Shown here in pieces: positions 37,874-46,384 of a DNA stretch of 64,000 nt. The translations under genes and the position numbers were made by a program. Position 1 is the stretch's first letter. Every line of letters begins with the position of its first letter. This stretch comes from Aliiroseovarius sp. S1123 (GTDB lineage: Bacteria > Pseudomonadota > Alphaproteobacteria > Rhodobacterales > Rhodobacteraceae), in the NCBI RefSeq assembly GCF_023015885.1, contig NZ_JALKBE010000001.1, positions 620,001 to 684,000 of the forward strand. The letters run 5' to 3'. The notes beneath the pieces are model-generated. The model had not been told where the DNA came from. It saw only the letters and a program-made list of their open reading frames with translations, and ran no database searches.

Positions 37874-38470
37874 ATGATGATGCATGGCCTGATTTTGTGG
37901 ATATTCGAAGCATTTGTACGCCTGACCTATGGGGATCAGGTGTGGGAGAAGGTTCTGACGGATCTGGATCTCCATGTGCAGTCAGTCGAGCCGATGTTTC
38001 ACTATGATGTTCAGATTGCCCTTTCAATTTTAAGGCAACTATCGATCGAGCAACGTCGGGATCGGAATTCATTGCTCGAAGACTTTGGAACATTCCTTGT
38101 GACCGATCCGCGTGTCGAACGGGTGCGACGCCTGCTCCGGTTTGGCGGCGTGGAATACACCGACTTTTTGCATTCTCTGGAGGATCTTAAAGGGCGTGCG
38201 CATCTTGCGGTGCCTGACTTGACCTTGCCTGATATCCTCGTGGACGAGGTTAGTCCGCATGTCTTTGAAGTTACGTGTGAAAATAGCCCCAAAGGTGTTC
38301 CATATGTCCTGTTGGGTGCTTTGCGCGCATTGGCGGACGATTACGGTTCGCTTGCCTATCTCGACGTGATGTCAGAGCGCGAGCACAGTGTTGTTATCTC
38401 TGTCAGTTTGTTGGAGCGGCAGCATGCTGAAGGGCGGGAGTTCCTCTGGGCGACGGATGGTGCCTCATGA
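37874..38470 (+). CDS. H-NOX (heme NO-binding) domain protein with a non-canonical heme pocket
   Basis: A 198-residue single-domain protein beginning MMMHGLILWIFEAFVRLTYG, typical of H-NOX, with LRRLLRFGG and YTDFLHSLEDL preceding the heme-ligand position. There the proximal histidine is replaced by Lys106, and the YxSxR propionate-binding motif is replaced by Cys135-x-Asn137-x-Pro139. A histidine one helix turn later (His110) or His100 could substitute. Its stop overlaps the start of an H-NOXA/GGDEF gene, so the pair forms a signalling unit. Whether it binds heme is doubtful. An upstream GTG at 37862 is an alternative start. Confidence 0.85.
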   Translation: MMMHGLILWIFEAFVRLTYGDQVWEKVLTDLDLHVQSVEPMFHYDVQIALSILRQLSIEQRRDRNSLLEDFGTFLVTDPRVERVRRLLRFGGVEYTDFLHSLEDLKGRAHLAVPDLTLPDILVDEVSPHVFEVTCENSPKGVPYVLLGALRALADDYGSLAYLDVMSEREHSVVISVSLLERQHAEGREFLWATDGAS

Positions 38471-39480
38471 ATATCGAACGTCCTATTCCCTTTACCTGCG
38501 GCGCCTTAGACCATGTCCTTCCCATGCATTTGATTATTGACGGGTCTGGCGTGGTACGGCATGCGGGGCCAACGATCAAAAAGGTTTTCAATAATCGCAA
38601 GGTCATTGGGCGGAACGTGTTCGGCCTGCTTGAACTCAGACGGCCCAGAAGCATCACGCGGATCGAAGACGTCGCCAAGATTGATACCAGGCGCGTGCTG
38701 CTGAAAATCCGGGATCAATACCGCACGTCGCTGACCGGCGCGGTGACTGTGATGCCTGATCTAGATAGTGTGCTGCTTAATCTGTCCTTTGGCTACTCCA
38801 TTTCCGAAGCGGTGGCGCGGTATGAACTGACAGGAACAGATTTCGCGCCGACTGATCTGGCGATCGAGATGCTGTATCTTGTGGAAGCGAAATCTGCGGT
38901 GATGGATATTGCCAGCCAGCTGGCACATCGGCTTCAGGATGAAAAAGAAATCGCGCAGTCGCAAGCAATGACGGATGGATTGACCGGGTTGGCCAATCGG
39001 CGCGCGCTTGAAACGCGCTTGGAAAGGCAGTCCATGCGTAGGGTGCCATTCTCGCTGATGCATCTCGATCTGGACTTTTTCAAATCGGTCAATGACACAC
39101 ATGGTCACGCGGCAGGGGACGCCGTTCTTGAAGCCGTTGCAGAGATCCTTCGGGAAGAAACACGAAAGGAAGACCTTGTGGCGCGCGTAGGGGGGGACGA
39201 GTTCGTGATAGTCTTGGACAATCAGGTCTACCCTTCGCGGCTTGAAAAGATATCGGCGCGTTTGATCAAGCGGATCGAAGAGCCAATCCTGTTCCAGGAC
39301 CGCGAATGCCATGTGTCGGCCAGCATTGGTGTTGTGCCGTCAACCAACTATGCGACGCTGGATCATGCTTTGATGGCCGAAGATGCGGACAAAGCGCTCT
39401 ACGCATCGAAACACGCTGGGCGGGCAGCGTATACGATCGCGGAAAGCTCAGTGATGGATGGCAATTCTCTGATTGATTGA
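38467..39480 (+). CDS. Diguanylate cyclase with N-terminal H-NOXA (PAS-like) domain
   Basis: A 337-residue cytoplasmic protein. Residues about 10-130 form an H-NOX-associated PAS-like domain of the type found in soluble guanylate cyclases (LPMHLIIDGSGVVRHAG, VIGRNVFGLLELRRPRSI). A helical linker (about 137-170) leads to a GGDEF domain with MTDGLTGLANRR, active motif GGDEF at 242-246 and an RxxD inhibitory site at 233-236 (RKED). It overlaps the H-NOX gene by 4 bases. It is likely the output partner of the H-NOX protein, making cyclic-di-GMP. Confidence 0.9.
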   Translation: MNIERPIPFTCGALDHVLPMHLIIDGSGVVRHAGPTIKKVFNNRKVIGRNVFGLLELRRPRSITRIEDVAKIDTRRVLLKIRDQYRTSLTGAVTVMPDLDSVLLNLSFGYSISEAVARYELTGTDFAPTDLAIEMLYLVEAKSAVMDIASQLAHRLQDEKEIAQSQAMTDGLTGLANRRALETRLERQSMRRVPFSLMHLDLDFFKSVNDTHGHAAGDAVLEAVAEILREETRKEDLVARVGGDEFVIVLDNQVYPSRLEKISARLIKRIEEPILFQDRECHVSASIGVVPSTNYATLDHALMAEDADKALYASKHAGRAAYTIAESSVMDGNSLID

Positions 39481-39535
39481 CAGGTGCTTGGGTAGGCCTT
39501 AGCACACCTTTGATCCCCGAATGTCAGAGGCCCCT

Positions 39536-39904
39536 ATGTCATTGCGATCTCGTGCAATACGCTTTTCTTTGGTCGCGGCGCTCGGCCTGTTATTGCTGCC
39601 GAACAGGGGGATAACGCAAACCGGCGATATCATTCAGTCTATCCTAGGGCGCCCCTTGAACAGCGCGCAGGTATCTCAAGCGTATATCCACGCTGATGGT
39701 TCACTTGAGGGGGTTTTTAATGGCATCACATTTGCAGGTACGTGGACCTTGGAGGATGGCAAATATTGCCGCAAATTCACCCGCGGACTGACAGGCGCAC
39801 CGATGTGTATGACTGTGAGTGCAGAGTATACATCTGATGGCGCAGTCCGCGTTGTGATCTTTGAAGGTCCGGGAGGGCGCGCGCGGTTTGAAGTCGGGTA
39901 CTAA
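39536..39904 (+). CDS. Small exported protein of unknown function
   Basis: A protein of about 122 residues with a signal peptide (FSLVAALGLLLLPNRG) and a compact mature part. The pattern GSLEGVFNGITFAGTWTLEDGKYCRKF...APMCMTVS has two cysteines, likely a disulfide, and looks like a small beta-sandwich or lipocalin-like fold. I do not recognise a named family. The ATG at 39536 follows AGAGG; an upstream ATG at 39521 is possible. Confidence 0.65.
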   Translation: MSLRSRAIRFSLVAALGLLLLPNRGITQTGDIIQSILGRPLNSAQVSQAYIHADGSLEGVFNGITFAGTWTLEDGKYCRKFTRGLTGAPMCMTVSAEYTSDGAVRVVIFEGPGGRARFEVGY

Positions 39905-39980
39905 GCTGGCCGGATGCATGAACTGCCGCTCGCCGCTGCAATCATAACTTTACCTGATCTATTTTTTTAGGGGATCCAAC

Positions 39981-40055
39981 TGGCAGCCCGTAGGGGAATC
40001 GAACCCCTCTTTCCAGGTTGAAAACCTGGCGTCCTAACCGATAGACGAACGGGCC
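39981..40055 (-). tRNA. tRNA-Glu (anticodon TTC), copy 1
   Basis: A 75-base cloverleaf on the minus strand with CCA encoded. Acceptor stem GGCCCGT/ACGGGCT; anticodon arm CCAGG-TTTTCAA-CCTGG with anticodon TTC; T-arm GAGGG-GTTCGAT-TCCCCT. It is identical in sequence to the copy at 40209-40283. Confidence 0.97.
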
Positions 40056-40072
40056 GCTCTGTTGGTAGGCGG

Positions 40073-40102
40073 CTTATAAGGCGAGCCGATTTGTGAGCGC
40101 AA
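40073..40102 (-). promoter_or_regulatory. Likely promoter of tRNA-Glu copy 1
   Basis: On the minus strand, TTGCGC (40102-40097) and TATAAG (40078-40073) are 18 bases apart, and the -10 element lies 17 bases before the tRNA 5' end. This gives copy 1 its own sigma-70-type promoter. Confidence 0.55.
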
Positions 40103-40208
40103 GGGCTGAAATGCGCGATTGGCAAAAAAGTTTCACACAGCGCAATTCAATCGACACAAACACGCGTGCTTGCCACTGAAGATTTCTGTTTCCGGATTTT
40201 GGGGGAAA

Positions 40209-40283
40209 TGGCAGCCCGTAGGGGAATCGAACCCCTCTTTCCAGGTTGAAAACCTGGCGTCCTAACCGATAGACGAACGGGCC
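40209..40283 (-). tRNA. tRNA-Glu (anticodon TTC), copy 2
   Basis: A second 75-base tRNA-Glu gene identical to copy 1, with the same TTC anticodon and encoded CCA, 153 bases upstream of it on the same strand. The spacer between the copies is not repeated, so only the tRNA gene itself is duplicated or gene-converted. Confidence 0.97.
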
Positions 40284-40299
40284 ACTCTGTGGTGAGGGG

Positions 40300-40328
40300 T
40301 TTCTATGTCAAAGCCTCATGCCGTGCAA
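40300..40328 (-). promoter_or_regulatory. Likely promoter of tRNA-Glu copy 2
   Basis: On the minus strand, TTGCAC (40328-40323) and TAGAAA (40305-40300) are 17 bases apart; the tRNA begins 16 bases after the -10 element. Confidence 0.5.
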
Positions 40329-40371
40329 GAGGCATTTTCAATTTTTTCTGCATTAGGAAAATATATTGTTT

Positions 40372-42120
40372 TCAGGCTCTTGCAGCGTCTTCTAGGCGTA
40401 ATTGCGGGCTGAGCCGTCCCTGCCATTGATTAACTTCGAGTCGGCCTGCCAAATGGAATCTGGCGCCGCCATGTTGTTCCAACATGGGACCAAGGGGGCC
40501 ATCAAAGGCGCTGAATGCAATCGCGTCGATCCGGGCTCCCAAGCCGTCGCCAAAGCTGACCTTCAGATGGTTTTGGCCGACACGTTTGGCGAACAGGATC
40601 TGGACATCGGGAAAGGCGAAGCGTGGGGCAGGTGCAGAGGCGCCGAACGGGCCGGCCTCTTCCAGTTGTTCAATCAGGTCGACCGAGGCGGCGGAAGGCA
40701 TGAGGATGCCATCCAGTTTCAAGTCCGCGGCGCCCAGGTTTCCGGCACCCTGCTTCTCCATAAGCGCGGCCAGTCGTGCCATTGCAGGTTCCAACTGATC
40801 GCGGGTCAGGCTGAGCCCCGCGGCCATTTTGTGCCCGCCGCCTTTCTCGATCAGACCGTCCGCGGCCAGTTTTTGAATGGCTGCACCCAGGTCGATCCCG
40901 GTGACAGAGCGCCCTGATCCCTTACCGTCTTCCCCATCAAACCCGATGACAATGGCGGGGCGGTTTGTGGCTTCCTTCAGGCGGCTGGCGACAATGCCGA
41001 CGACACCGGGATGCCAGCCGTCTCCTGCGGCCCAGACCAGCGGCTCATCCAACCCACGGCTCTCGGCTTGATCTAGTGCCAGCTCTTGCACGCGCGCTTC
41101 GATTTCACGGCGTTCGGCGTTGAGCTCGTTCAGTTTTTCGGCGATCGAATGGGCTTCGTGCGGATTGGTAGTCGATAGCAAACGTGCGCCAAGATCGGAT
41201 TTCCCGATCCGTCCACCGGCGTTTACGCGCGGCCCCAGAAGATATCCCAGATGATAGGCGCGGGGGGCTTCGTTCAGGCCTGCCACATCGGCCAATGCGA
41301 CCATGCCGGGACGGGCGCGACGGGCCATGATTTTCAGCCCTTGGCGTACAAGGGCGCGGTTCGCGTCGATCAGCGGGGCGACATCGGCGACGGTTCCCAG
41401 CGCTACAAGGTCCAGCATCGAAATCAGGTCCGGACCAGAGCGACCAGCCTCGCGTAGCAGGCGACCCAACTCGACCAACACAAGGAACACAACGCCGGCC
41501 GCGCAAAGGTATCCCGGCGCGTCTGCTTCGTCCTGTCGGTTCGGGTTTACCACGGCGATGGCATCAGGCAGCGTTTCGCCGCCAAGGTGGTGGTCAAGCA
41601 CGATGACATCGGCACCTTTGGCGCGGGCGGCAGTGATGGGGTCGAAGCTGAGCGTACCGCAATCCACGCAGATGATCAGGCTGTGATCCGCGGCCAGTTT
41701 CTCCATCGCGGGTGTGTTGGGGCCATATCCTTCTTCAATCCGGTCGGGGATATACAGCGTGACCTGCCGGTCAAACTGTCGAAACCAGTCGATCAGCAAC
41801 GTAGCCGAGGTCGCCCCATCCACGTCGTAGTCGGCGAAAATGGCGACCCGCTCGGATCGGTCCAGTGCGGTCAGGATGCGAGCTGCGGCCTTGTCCATGT
41901 CCTTCAGTTTGCGGGGGTAGGGCAGAAGATCGCGCAAAGTGGGGTCCAGAAATCCCGTGGCCTCGTGCGGGGGGATGCCGCGTTGGGCCAGAAGCGTGCA
42001 AAGGGCTGCGGGCAGTTGGGTGTGCTGGCCAATGGCCTCGGCTTGGCGTTCGACTTCGGTCGAAGGGCCCAGCCACTTGCGCCCGGTCAGAGAGCTTTCG
42101 ACCCCGAGAAAAGCGCTCAT
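40372..42120 (-). CDS. recJ: Single-stranded-DNA-specific exonuclease RecJ
   Basis: A 5'-3' ssDNA exonuclease for recombination and mismatch repair, 582 residues. The DHH phosphoesterase core is visible: AIFADYDVDGATSATLL (motif I), LIICVDCGTLS, VLDHHLGG (DHH) and the DHHA1 part with GGHKMAAGLSL. The ATG at 42120 overlaps the stop of the isochorismatase-like gene and gives the usual N-terminus; the longer upstream frame lies within that gene. It is the last gene of a five-gene minus-strand run. Confidence 0.95.
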   Translation of the reverse strand: MSAFLGVESSLTGRKWLGPSTEVERQAEAIGQHTQLPAALCTLLAQRGIPPHEATGFLDPTLRDLLPYPRKLKDMDKAAARILTALDRSERVAIFADYDVDGATSATLLIDWFRQFDRQVTLYIPDRIEEGYGPNTPAMEKLAADHSLIICVDCGTLSFDPITAARAKGADVIVLDHHLGGETLPDAIAVVNPNRQDEADAPGYLCAAGVVFLVLVELGRLLREAGRSGPDLISMLDLVALGTVADVAPLIDANRALVRQGLKIMARRARPGMVALADVAGLNEAPRAYHLGYLLGPRVNAGGRIGKSDLGARLLSTTNPHEAHSIAEKLNELNAERREIEARVQELALDQAESRGLDEPLVWAAGDGWHPGVVGIVASRLKEATNRPAIVIGFDGEDGKGSGRSVTGIDLGAAIQKLAADGLIEKGGGHKMAAGLSLTRDQLEPAMARLAALMEKQGAGNLGAADLKLDGILMPSAASVDLIEQLEEAGPFGASAPAPRFAFPDVQILFAKRVGQNHLKVSFGDGLGARIDAIAFSAFDGPLGPMLEQHGGARFHLAGRLEVNQWQGRLSPQLRLEDAARA

Positions 42121-42668
42121 GCAAGCACCTGATCGGTCGCGACGACGGTGGCAAATTCGCCGTTCAACTGGTCCAGCGCCGAGATATGGATTTCCTCTGC
42201 CGTCATGGCCGGACCATCGCGCCAGTTGTGATCGGCATTGCCGGTGAAGGCCGCGCAAGCGTCATGCGCCAGCGTGACGTTGAAGCCCAGATTTGCCGCC
42301 ATGCGGGTGGTGGTCGACACGCAATGCGGTGTGGTCAGGCCGCAGATGGTGAGCCTTTCAACACCTTGCTTTCGAAGTGTTTTCTCGAGATCTGTGCCGA
42401 TGAAAGCCGAATTCACATCCTTGGTCAGCACCGGCTCGCCCTCGCGTGGTGAGACCATGGATTTCAGGGCCACAAGTCCCCCATCCGGGTTCAGTGGGCT
42501 GCCCGGAGTGCTGGACATGTGTTGAATGTGAAAGACGGGCGCATTTTGCGCCCGCCAATGGGTGAGAAGCCGGGCGGCGTTCGCTTCGGCCTCGGGATTG
42601 TTGCGCGTGCCCCAAACCGGGTCGTCAAACCCTTCCTGAATGTCGATCAGGATCAGGGCGCCCAGCAT
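42117..42668 (-). CDS. Isochorismatase-family cysteine hydrolase
   Basis: A 183-residue hydrolase with the full triad of the family: Asp9 (LILIDIQEGF), Lys83 (VLTKDVNSAF) and Cys116 (GLTTPHCVSTT), including the usual cis-peptide TTPHC context. The family covers nicotinamidases, N-carbamoyl hydrolases and others; the substrate cannot be assigned. Its start overlaps the glpX stop and its stop overlaps the recJ start, so it is translationally coupled on both sides. Confidence 0.88.
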   Translation of the reverse strand: MLGALILIDIQEGFDDPVWGTRNNPEAEANAARLLTHWRAQNAPVFHIQHMSSTPGSPLNPDGGLVALKSMVSPREGEPVLTKDVNSAFIGTDLEKTLRKQGVERLTICGLTTPHCVSTTTRMAANLGFNVTLAHDACAAFTGNADHNWRDGPAMTAEEIHISALDQLNGEFATVVATDQVLA

Positions 42669-43633
42669 CAAGCGACCGGGTTGCGATAGATCATGCGACG
42701 GACCGAGCCGGTTTTCGAACGCATCAACAGCGTTTCGGTGGTCAGCCAACCGGGCTCGCGTTTGATGCCCGAAACGATCGAGCCATCGGTCACACCGGTC
42801 GCGGCAAAGATTACGTCAGCGGTCACCATTTCGTCGCGCGAATAGATGCGGTCCAGATCGGTAATGCCTGCTTTGGCGGCACGGCCGCGTTCGTCATCGT
42901 TGCGGAAGGTCAGCTGACCCCACATCTGACCGCCCATGCATTTCAGCGCTGACGCCGCCAGCACGCCTTCGGGCGCGCCACCGCGACCCATATACATGTC
43001 GATGCCGGTGATCTCGGCTTCGGCGCAGTGGATCACGCCAGCCACGTCACCATCGGTGATCAGACGAATTGCGGCGCCGGTCGAGCGGATGCCTTCGATC
43101 ATTGCTTCGTGGCGCGGACGTTCCAGAACGCAGACGGTAATGTCCTTGGTTTCGCAGCCTTTTGATTTGGCCAGTGCTTCGACGCGCTCTTTCGGCGACA
43201 TGTCCAGCGATACGACATCTTTGGGATAGCCCGGGCCGATGGCCAGCTTTTCCATGTACACATCAGGGGCGTGCAGCAACGTGCCGCGCGGGGCCATGGC
43301 GATCACGGTCAGCGCGTTCGGCATGTCTTTGGCGGTCAGCGTGGTGCCTTCCAGCGGGTCCAGCGCGATGTCCACGGCAGGGCCTTCACCAGTGCCAACT
43401 TCTTCGCCGATATACAGCATCGGGGCTTCGTCCCGCTCGCCTTCACCGATCACAACGGTACCTTGAATGTCCAGCAGGTTCAGCTGGTCACGCATCGCGT
43501 TGACGGCAGCCTGGTCTGCGGCTTTTTCGTCCCCGCGACCGACCAAGTCGGCACTGGCCGTGGCGGCGGCTTCGGAAACACGAGCCAGACCAAGCGAAAG
43601 CATGCGGTCGGCGAAAACGACTTTATCGGCCAT
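42668..43633 (-). CDS. glpX: Class II fructose-1,6-bisphosphatase
   Basis: Hydrolyses fructose-1,6-bisphosphate in gluconeogenesis. The 321-residue protein has the GlpX pattern: VIGEGERDEAPMLYIGE (metal-binding acidic residues), DIALDPLEGTTLTAK and MYMGRGGAPEGVLAASALKC. The start at 43633 (MADK) follows AGGA; a TTG 9 bases upstream is less likely. It lies about 100 bases after the ceramidase-like gene. Confidence 0.95.
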   Translation of the reverse strand: MADKVVFADRMLSLGLARVSEAAATASADLVGRGDEKAADQAAVNAMRDQLNLLDIQGTVVIGEGERDEAPMLYIGEEVGTGEGPAVDIALDPLEGTTLTAKDMPNALTVIAMAPRGTLLHAPDVYMEKLAIGPGYPKDVVSLDMSPKERVEALAKSKGCETKDITVCVLERPRHEAMIEGIRSTGAAIRLITDGDVAGVIHCAEAEITGIDMYMGRGGAPEGVLAASALKCMGGQMWGQLTFRNDDERGRAAKAGITDLDRIYSRDEMVTADVIFAATGVTDGSIVSGIKREPGWLTTETLLMRSKTGSVRRMIYRNPVA

Positions 43634-43733
43634 AAGGGGCAATCCTCACTGTCTCTAGTTGCCATCCGGTTTAAGGGCCGGTGGGGGCAGGGGCAAGGGC
43701 ATTACGTGACGAAAAGGCGTGGTTGCGCAGGAT

Positions 43734-44495
43734 TCAGATGGCAAAGCGCAGGTCCGGGCTGCGGATGAGCCCCTGAAACAGAAGCGCGATCATGGTGCCG
43801 TTCAGGATGTGCCAGATGAAATGAGTGCCTGTTGGCCAGATCTCGCACAGGTGCATGTCGAAGGTGCGGATGGTGAGCGAGATCATGAAGATGACCGTGG
43901 CAGCGGTAATCCACGGCGCGATCTGGTGCCCGTTGCGGCGGGTCAGGAAGGTGAATGCCAGAAGCGCCAGAACGGCGGGCAGGTATTGCTCGGACCCGTT
44001 GAGAAGGCTGTTTGCGTCGGCGTGATCATGTACTTCGTCGTCCGAAAGCGAGGGTGCGGTAGGCGTAACCTCTTCGGATGCAAAGCTATCACTGGATTGG
44101 CTGCCGGAGCCGTCGCCGCCGAAGGCGAACAGCACGGCGATGATGGCTGCTACGACGGCTACCCCAATTCCGATGCGTCCGGGGCGAATACCCGCCACAC
44201 GGCGCAGGGCGACCAATACGAACAGCAGGACGAAGGTCCAGATTGGGACCACGTCCGCCAGACTGGACCAGGCATTCGCAAAGGTATGGAACAGGAAGCT
44301 GCCGATACCGATCATACCGGCAAGTAGGATCAGAACCATGGTCATCGGGTCCAGCCGATCCCGGCGCTTGGCCTCGATCCAGCCCCAGAGGGCGGCCAAG
44401 ATGAACGCAAGATTCGAGACCGCGTTCAGCGGCTCGGCCCAGAAGGCCGCGCTAACGCGTTCACAATAGATGTCGATGGGGGTGAACCAGTCCAT
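43734..44495 (-). CDS. Alkaline-ceramidase-like (CREST superfamily) membrane protein
   Basis: A 253-residue protein with about seven transmembrane segments. The CREST/alkaline-ceramidase metal site is readable: EPLNAVSNLAF at the first helix, Ser66 and His70 (GSFLFHTFAN), Asp81, His215 (FDMHLC), His225 and His229 (THFIWH). An acidic, His-containing hydrophilic loop (about 125-165) interrupts the middle. The substrate may be a ceramide-like or other amide lipid. AAAGGAGG lies just before the ATG. Confidence 0.82.
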   Translation of the reverse strand: MDWFTPIDIYCERVSAAFWAEPLNAVSNLAFILAALWGWIEAKRRDRLDPMTMVLILLAGMIGIGSFLFHTFANAWSSLADVVPIWTFVLLFVLVALRRVAGIRPGRIGIGVAVVAAIIAVLFAFGGDGSGSQSSDSFASEEVTPTAPSLSDDEVHDHADANSLLNGSEQYLPAVLALLAFTFLTRRNGHQIAPWITAATVIFMISLTIRTFDMHLCEIWPTGTHFIWHILNGTMIALLFQGLIRSPDLRFAI

Positions 44496-44579
44496 GAGCG
44501 CCTCCTTTAAGTGAGGTCACTCTGGCTGGACCGGCGGGGCCGATCCAGTGCCGAGAAAGGTGACGTTGCGCGAGGGGAC

Positions 44580-45872
44580 CTACAGCTCTTCGATGCGGAT
44601 CGCGACGGGTTCGCCGTCAACCACACCGGTGTTCGCGAAACCCTTGATCGCAGCATCCAGCGCGTCGCGGGTGCATTTGTGGGTGACGATCAAAACGGGG
44701 GCCAATTTCTCGTTGTGGCTGGTCTGGCGCATCCGGTTGATGGACACCCCAGCATCGCCCAGAACCGAGGCGACTTTCGCCATCGCACCGGGTTTGTCCA
44801 GCAGGAAGAGACGCAGGTAGTAAGGCGCAGGTTTGGCAGCTTTGGCGCCGGTCACCGGGCGCAGGGTCGTCGCCGGCTGCCCGAAGGTCGGGATGTTGAT
44901 CCCGCGCGCAATGTCCATCACGTCGCCCATCACGGCGCTGGCGGTCGGACCTTCGCCCGCACCGGGGCCGCGCAGGACCACTTGTTCAACAGCATCGCCT
45001 TCCACGACGACCATGTTGGTGCCGCCTTCTAGCTGACCCAGCGGGGACGAGGCGGGCACAAGGCAGGGCGACATGCGCTGCTCTAGCCCGCGGCCGGTCA
45101 TCTGGGCCACACCCAGAAGCTTGATGCGGAAGCCCATTTCCGCTGCGTGTTCAATGTCTTCCAGCTGAATGCGCTGGATGCCTTCCAGTTCGACCGCGTC
45201 GAAATTGACCTGTGTCCCGAACGCGATCGAGGACAGGATCGACAGTTTGTGACCAGCGTCGATGCCGCCCACGTCAAGGTTCGGGTCTGCTTCCAGATAG
45301 CCCAGCTCGGCGCATTCTTCGAACAGCGCGTTATAGCCGCGGCCGGTGGCCTGCATCTGGGTCAGGATATAGTTACAGGTGCCGTTCATCACGCCCATGA
45401 CGCGGGTGATCTCGTTCCCGGCCAGGCCTTCCAGCAACGACTTGATGATCGGGATGCCCCCGGCGACGGCGGCCTCATAACGGATGCGTACGCCTGCGGC
45501 CTCAGCGGCCAGGGCCAGTTCCTGCCCGTGATGGGCCAAAAGGGCTTTGTTCGCGGTGACGATGTCTTTCCCGGCGGCAATTGCGGCCTCGACCGCGTCC
45601 TTCGCCGGGCCTTCGTCTCCGCCCATCAGCTCGACAAACACGTCCACGTCGTCGCGTTTGGCCAAGACAACTGGGTCGTCTTCCCAAGCGTAGCCCGACA
45701 GGTCTACGCCGCGATCTTTGTCTTTCGAGCGGGCCGAAACAGCGGAGATCACCACAGGGCGTCCGGCGCGATCCTGCAAAAGTGCTGCCTGACGGCGGAT
45801 GATCTTCACCACGCCAATACCGACGGTGCCAAGACCTGCAATTCCAAGGCGCAGGGGGGCGGTATCAGTCAT
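44580..45872 (-). CDS. hom: Homoserine dehydrogenase
   Basis: Reduces aspartate semialdehyde to homoserine in threonine/methionine synthesis. The 430-residue protein has an N-terminal NAD(P) loop (GIAGLGTVGIGVV), the signature ANKALLAHHG, the catalytic region with MGVMNGTCNYILT and LGYLEADPNLDVGGIDAGHK, and a C-terminal ACT regulatory domain (YYLRLFLLDKPGAMAKVASVL, from about 355). The ATG at 45872 follows GGAG. It is the first gene of the minus-strand run ending in recJ. Confidence 0.96.
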   Translation of the reverse strand: MTDTAPLRLGIAGLGTVGIGVVKIIRRQAALLQDRAGRPVVISAVSARSKDKDRGVDLSGYAWEDDPVVLAKRDDVDVFVELMGGDEGPAKDAVEAAIAAGKDIVTANKALLAHHGQELALAAEAAGVRIRYEAAVAGGIPIIKSLLEGLAGNEITRVMGVMNGTCNYILTQMQATGRGYNALFEECAELGYLEADPNLDVGGIDAGHKLSILSSIAFGTQVNFDAVELEGIQRIQLEDIEHAAEMGFRIKLLGVAQMTGRGLEQRMSPCLVPASSPLGQLEGGTNMVVVEGDAVEQVVLRGPGAGEGPTASAVMGDVMDIARGINIPTFGQPATTLRPVTGAKAAKPAPYYLRLFLLDKPGAMAKVASVLGDAGVSINRMRQTSHNEKLAPVLIVTHKCTRDALDAAIKGFANTGVVDGEPVAIRIEEL

Positions 45873-45980
45873 GTCGGTCTCCGTCGGCTGTAATGTCATC
45901 CCGCGACGTGTATCCAAAGCGGCAGGGCTGTGCAATCCACGGCTTGGCTGCGCTGCTGAATTTCTTGTGGTGTATGGCGT

Positions 45981-46268
45981 TTAATGCCGAGCCAAGGCAG
46001 CCTGCATTCGCCTGCGCGTCTGTCCATCCACGACCGAGGTCCGGCTTAAGCGCGCGGCGCGTGCACGCAAGGCCGCCGCGCGGCTGGCCAAGGAACCGGT
46101 GCCATAGTCGGCTTGATCGGTTGGAATTTGTCCAAGGATATCGTTCATCGACACGATTTGTGGATAGGGGGTGTTTGCGGTCGCGCCATCCGCGAAATCC
46201 GGAATGTCCGAGCACGCCATCAAGACGCTAAACCCTAGAAACATGCAGGTCTTAAGCGGTCGGGTCAT
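45981..46268 (-). CDS. Small lipoprotein of unknown function
   Basis: A 95-residue protein with a lipoprotein signal ending in the lipobox LMAC, then DIPDFADGATANTPYP and an Arg/Ala-rich helical end (LASRAAALRARAARLSR). The start at 46268 is preferred because it places the signal peptide at the N-terminus; the longer frame upstream crosses into the divergent tetR promoter. I do not recognise the family. Confidence 0.65.
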   Translation of the reverse strand: MTRPLKTCMFLGFSVLMACSDIPDFADGATANTPYPQIVSMNDILGQIPTDQADYGTGSLASRAAALRARAARLSRTSVVDGQTRRRMQAALARH

Positions 46269-46384
46269 GCGGCGGCGGTCCTTGATGCTATCGTCATGGC
46301 GACCATAGACAGGGTGGGCTTGCGCTGCAAGGCAGCATGGCGTTCCCAGTATTTGACAGCAAGACGCCGCGAAACTCTTGGATA

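Noticed and set aside
40306-40311. TTGACA on the minus strand as the -35 of tRNA-Glu copy 2
   Set aside because: The matching -10 position would fall at the tRNA 5' end with no TATAAT-like sequence; the TTGCAC/TAGAAA pair fits better.
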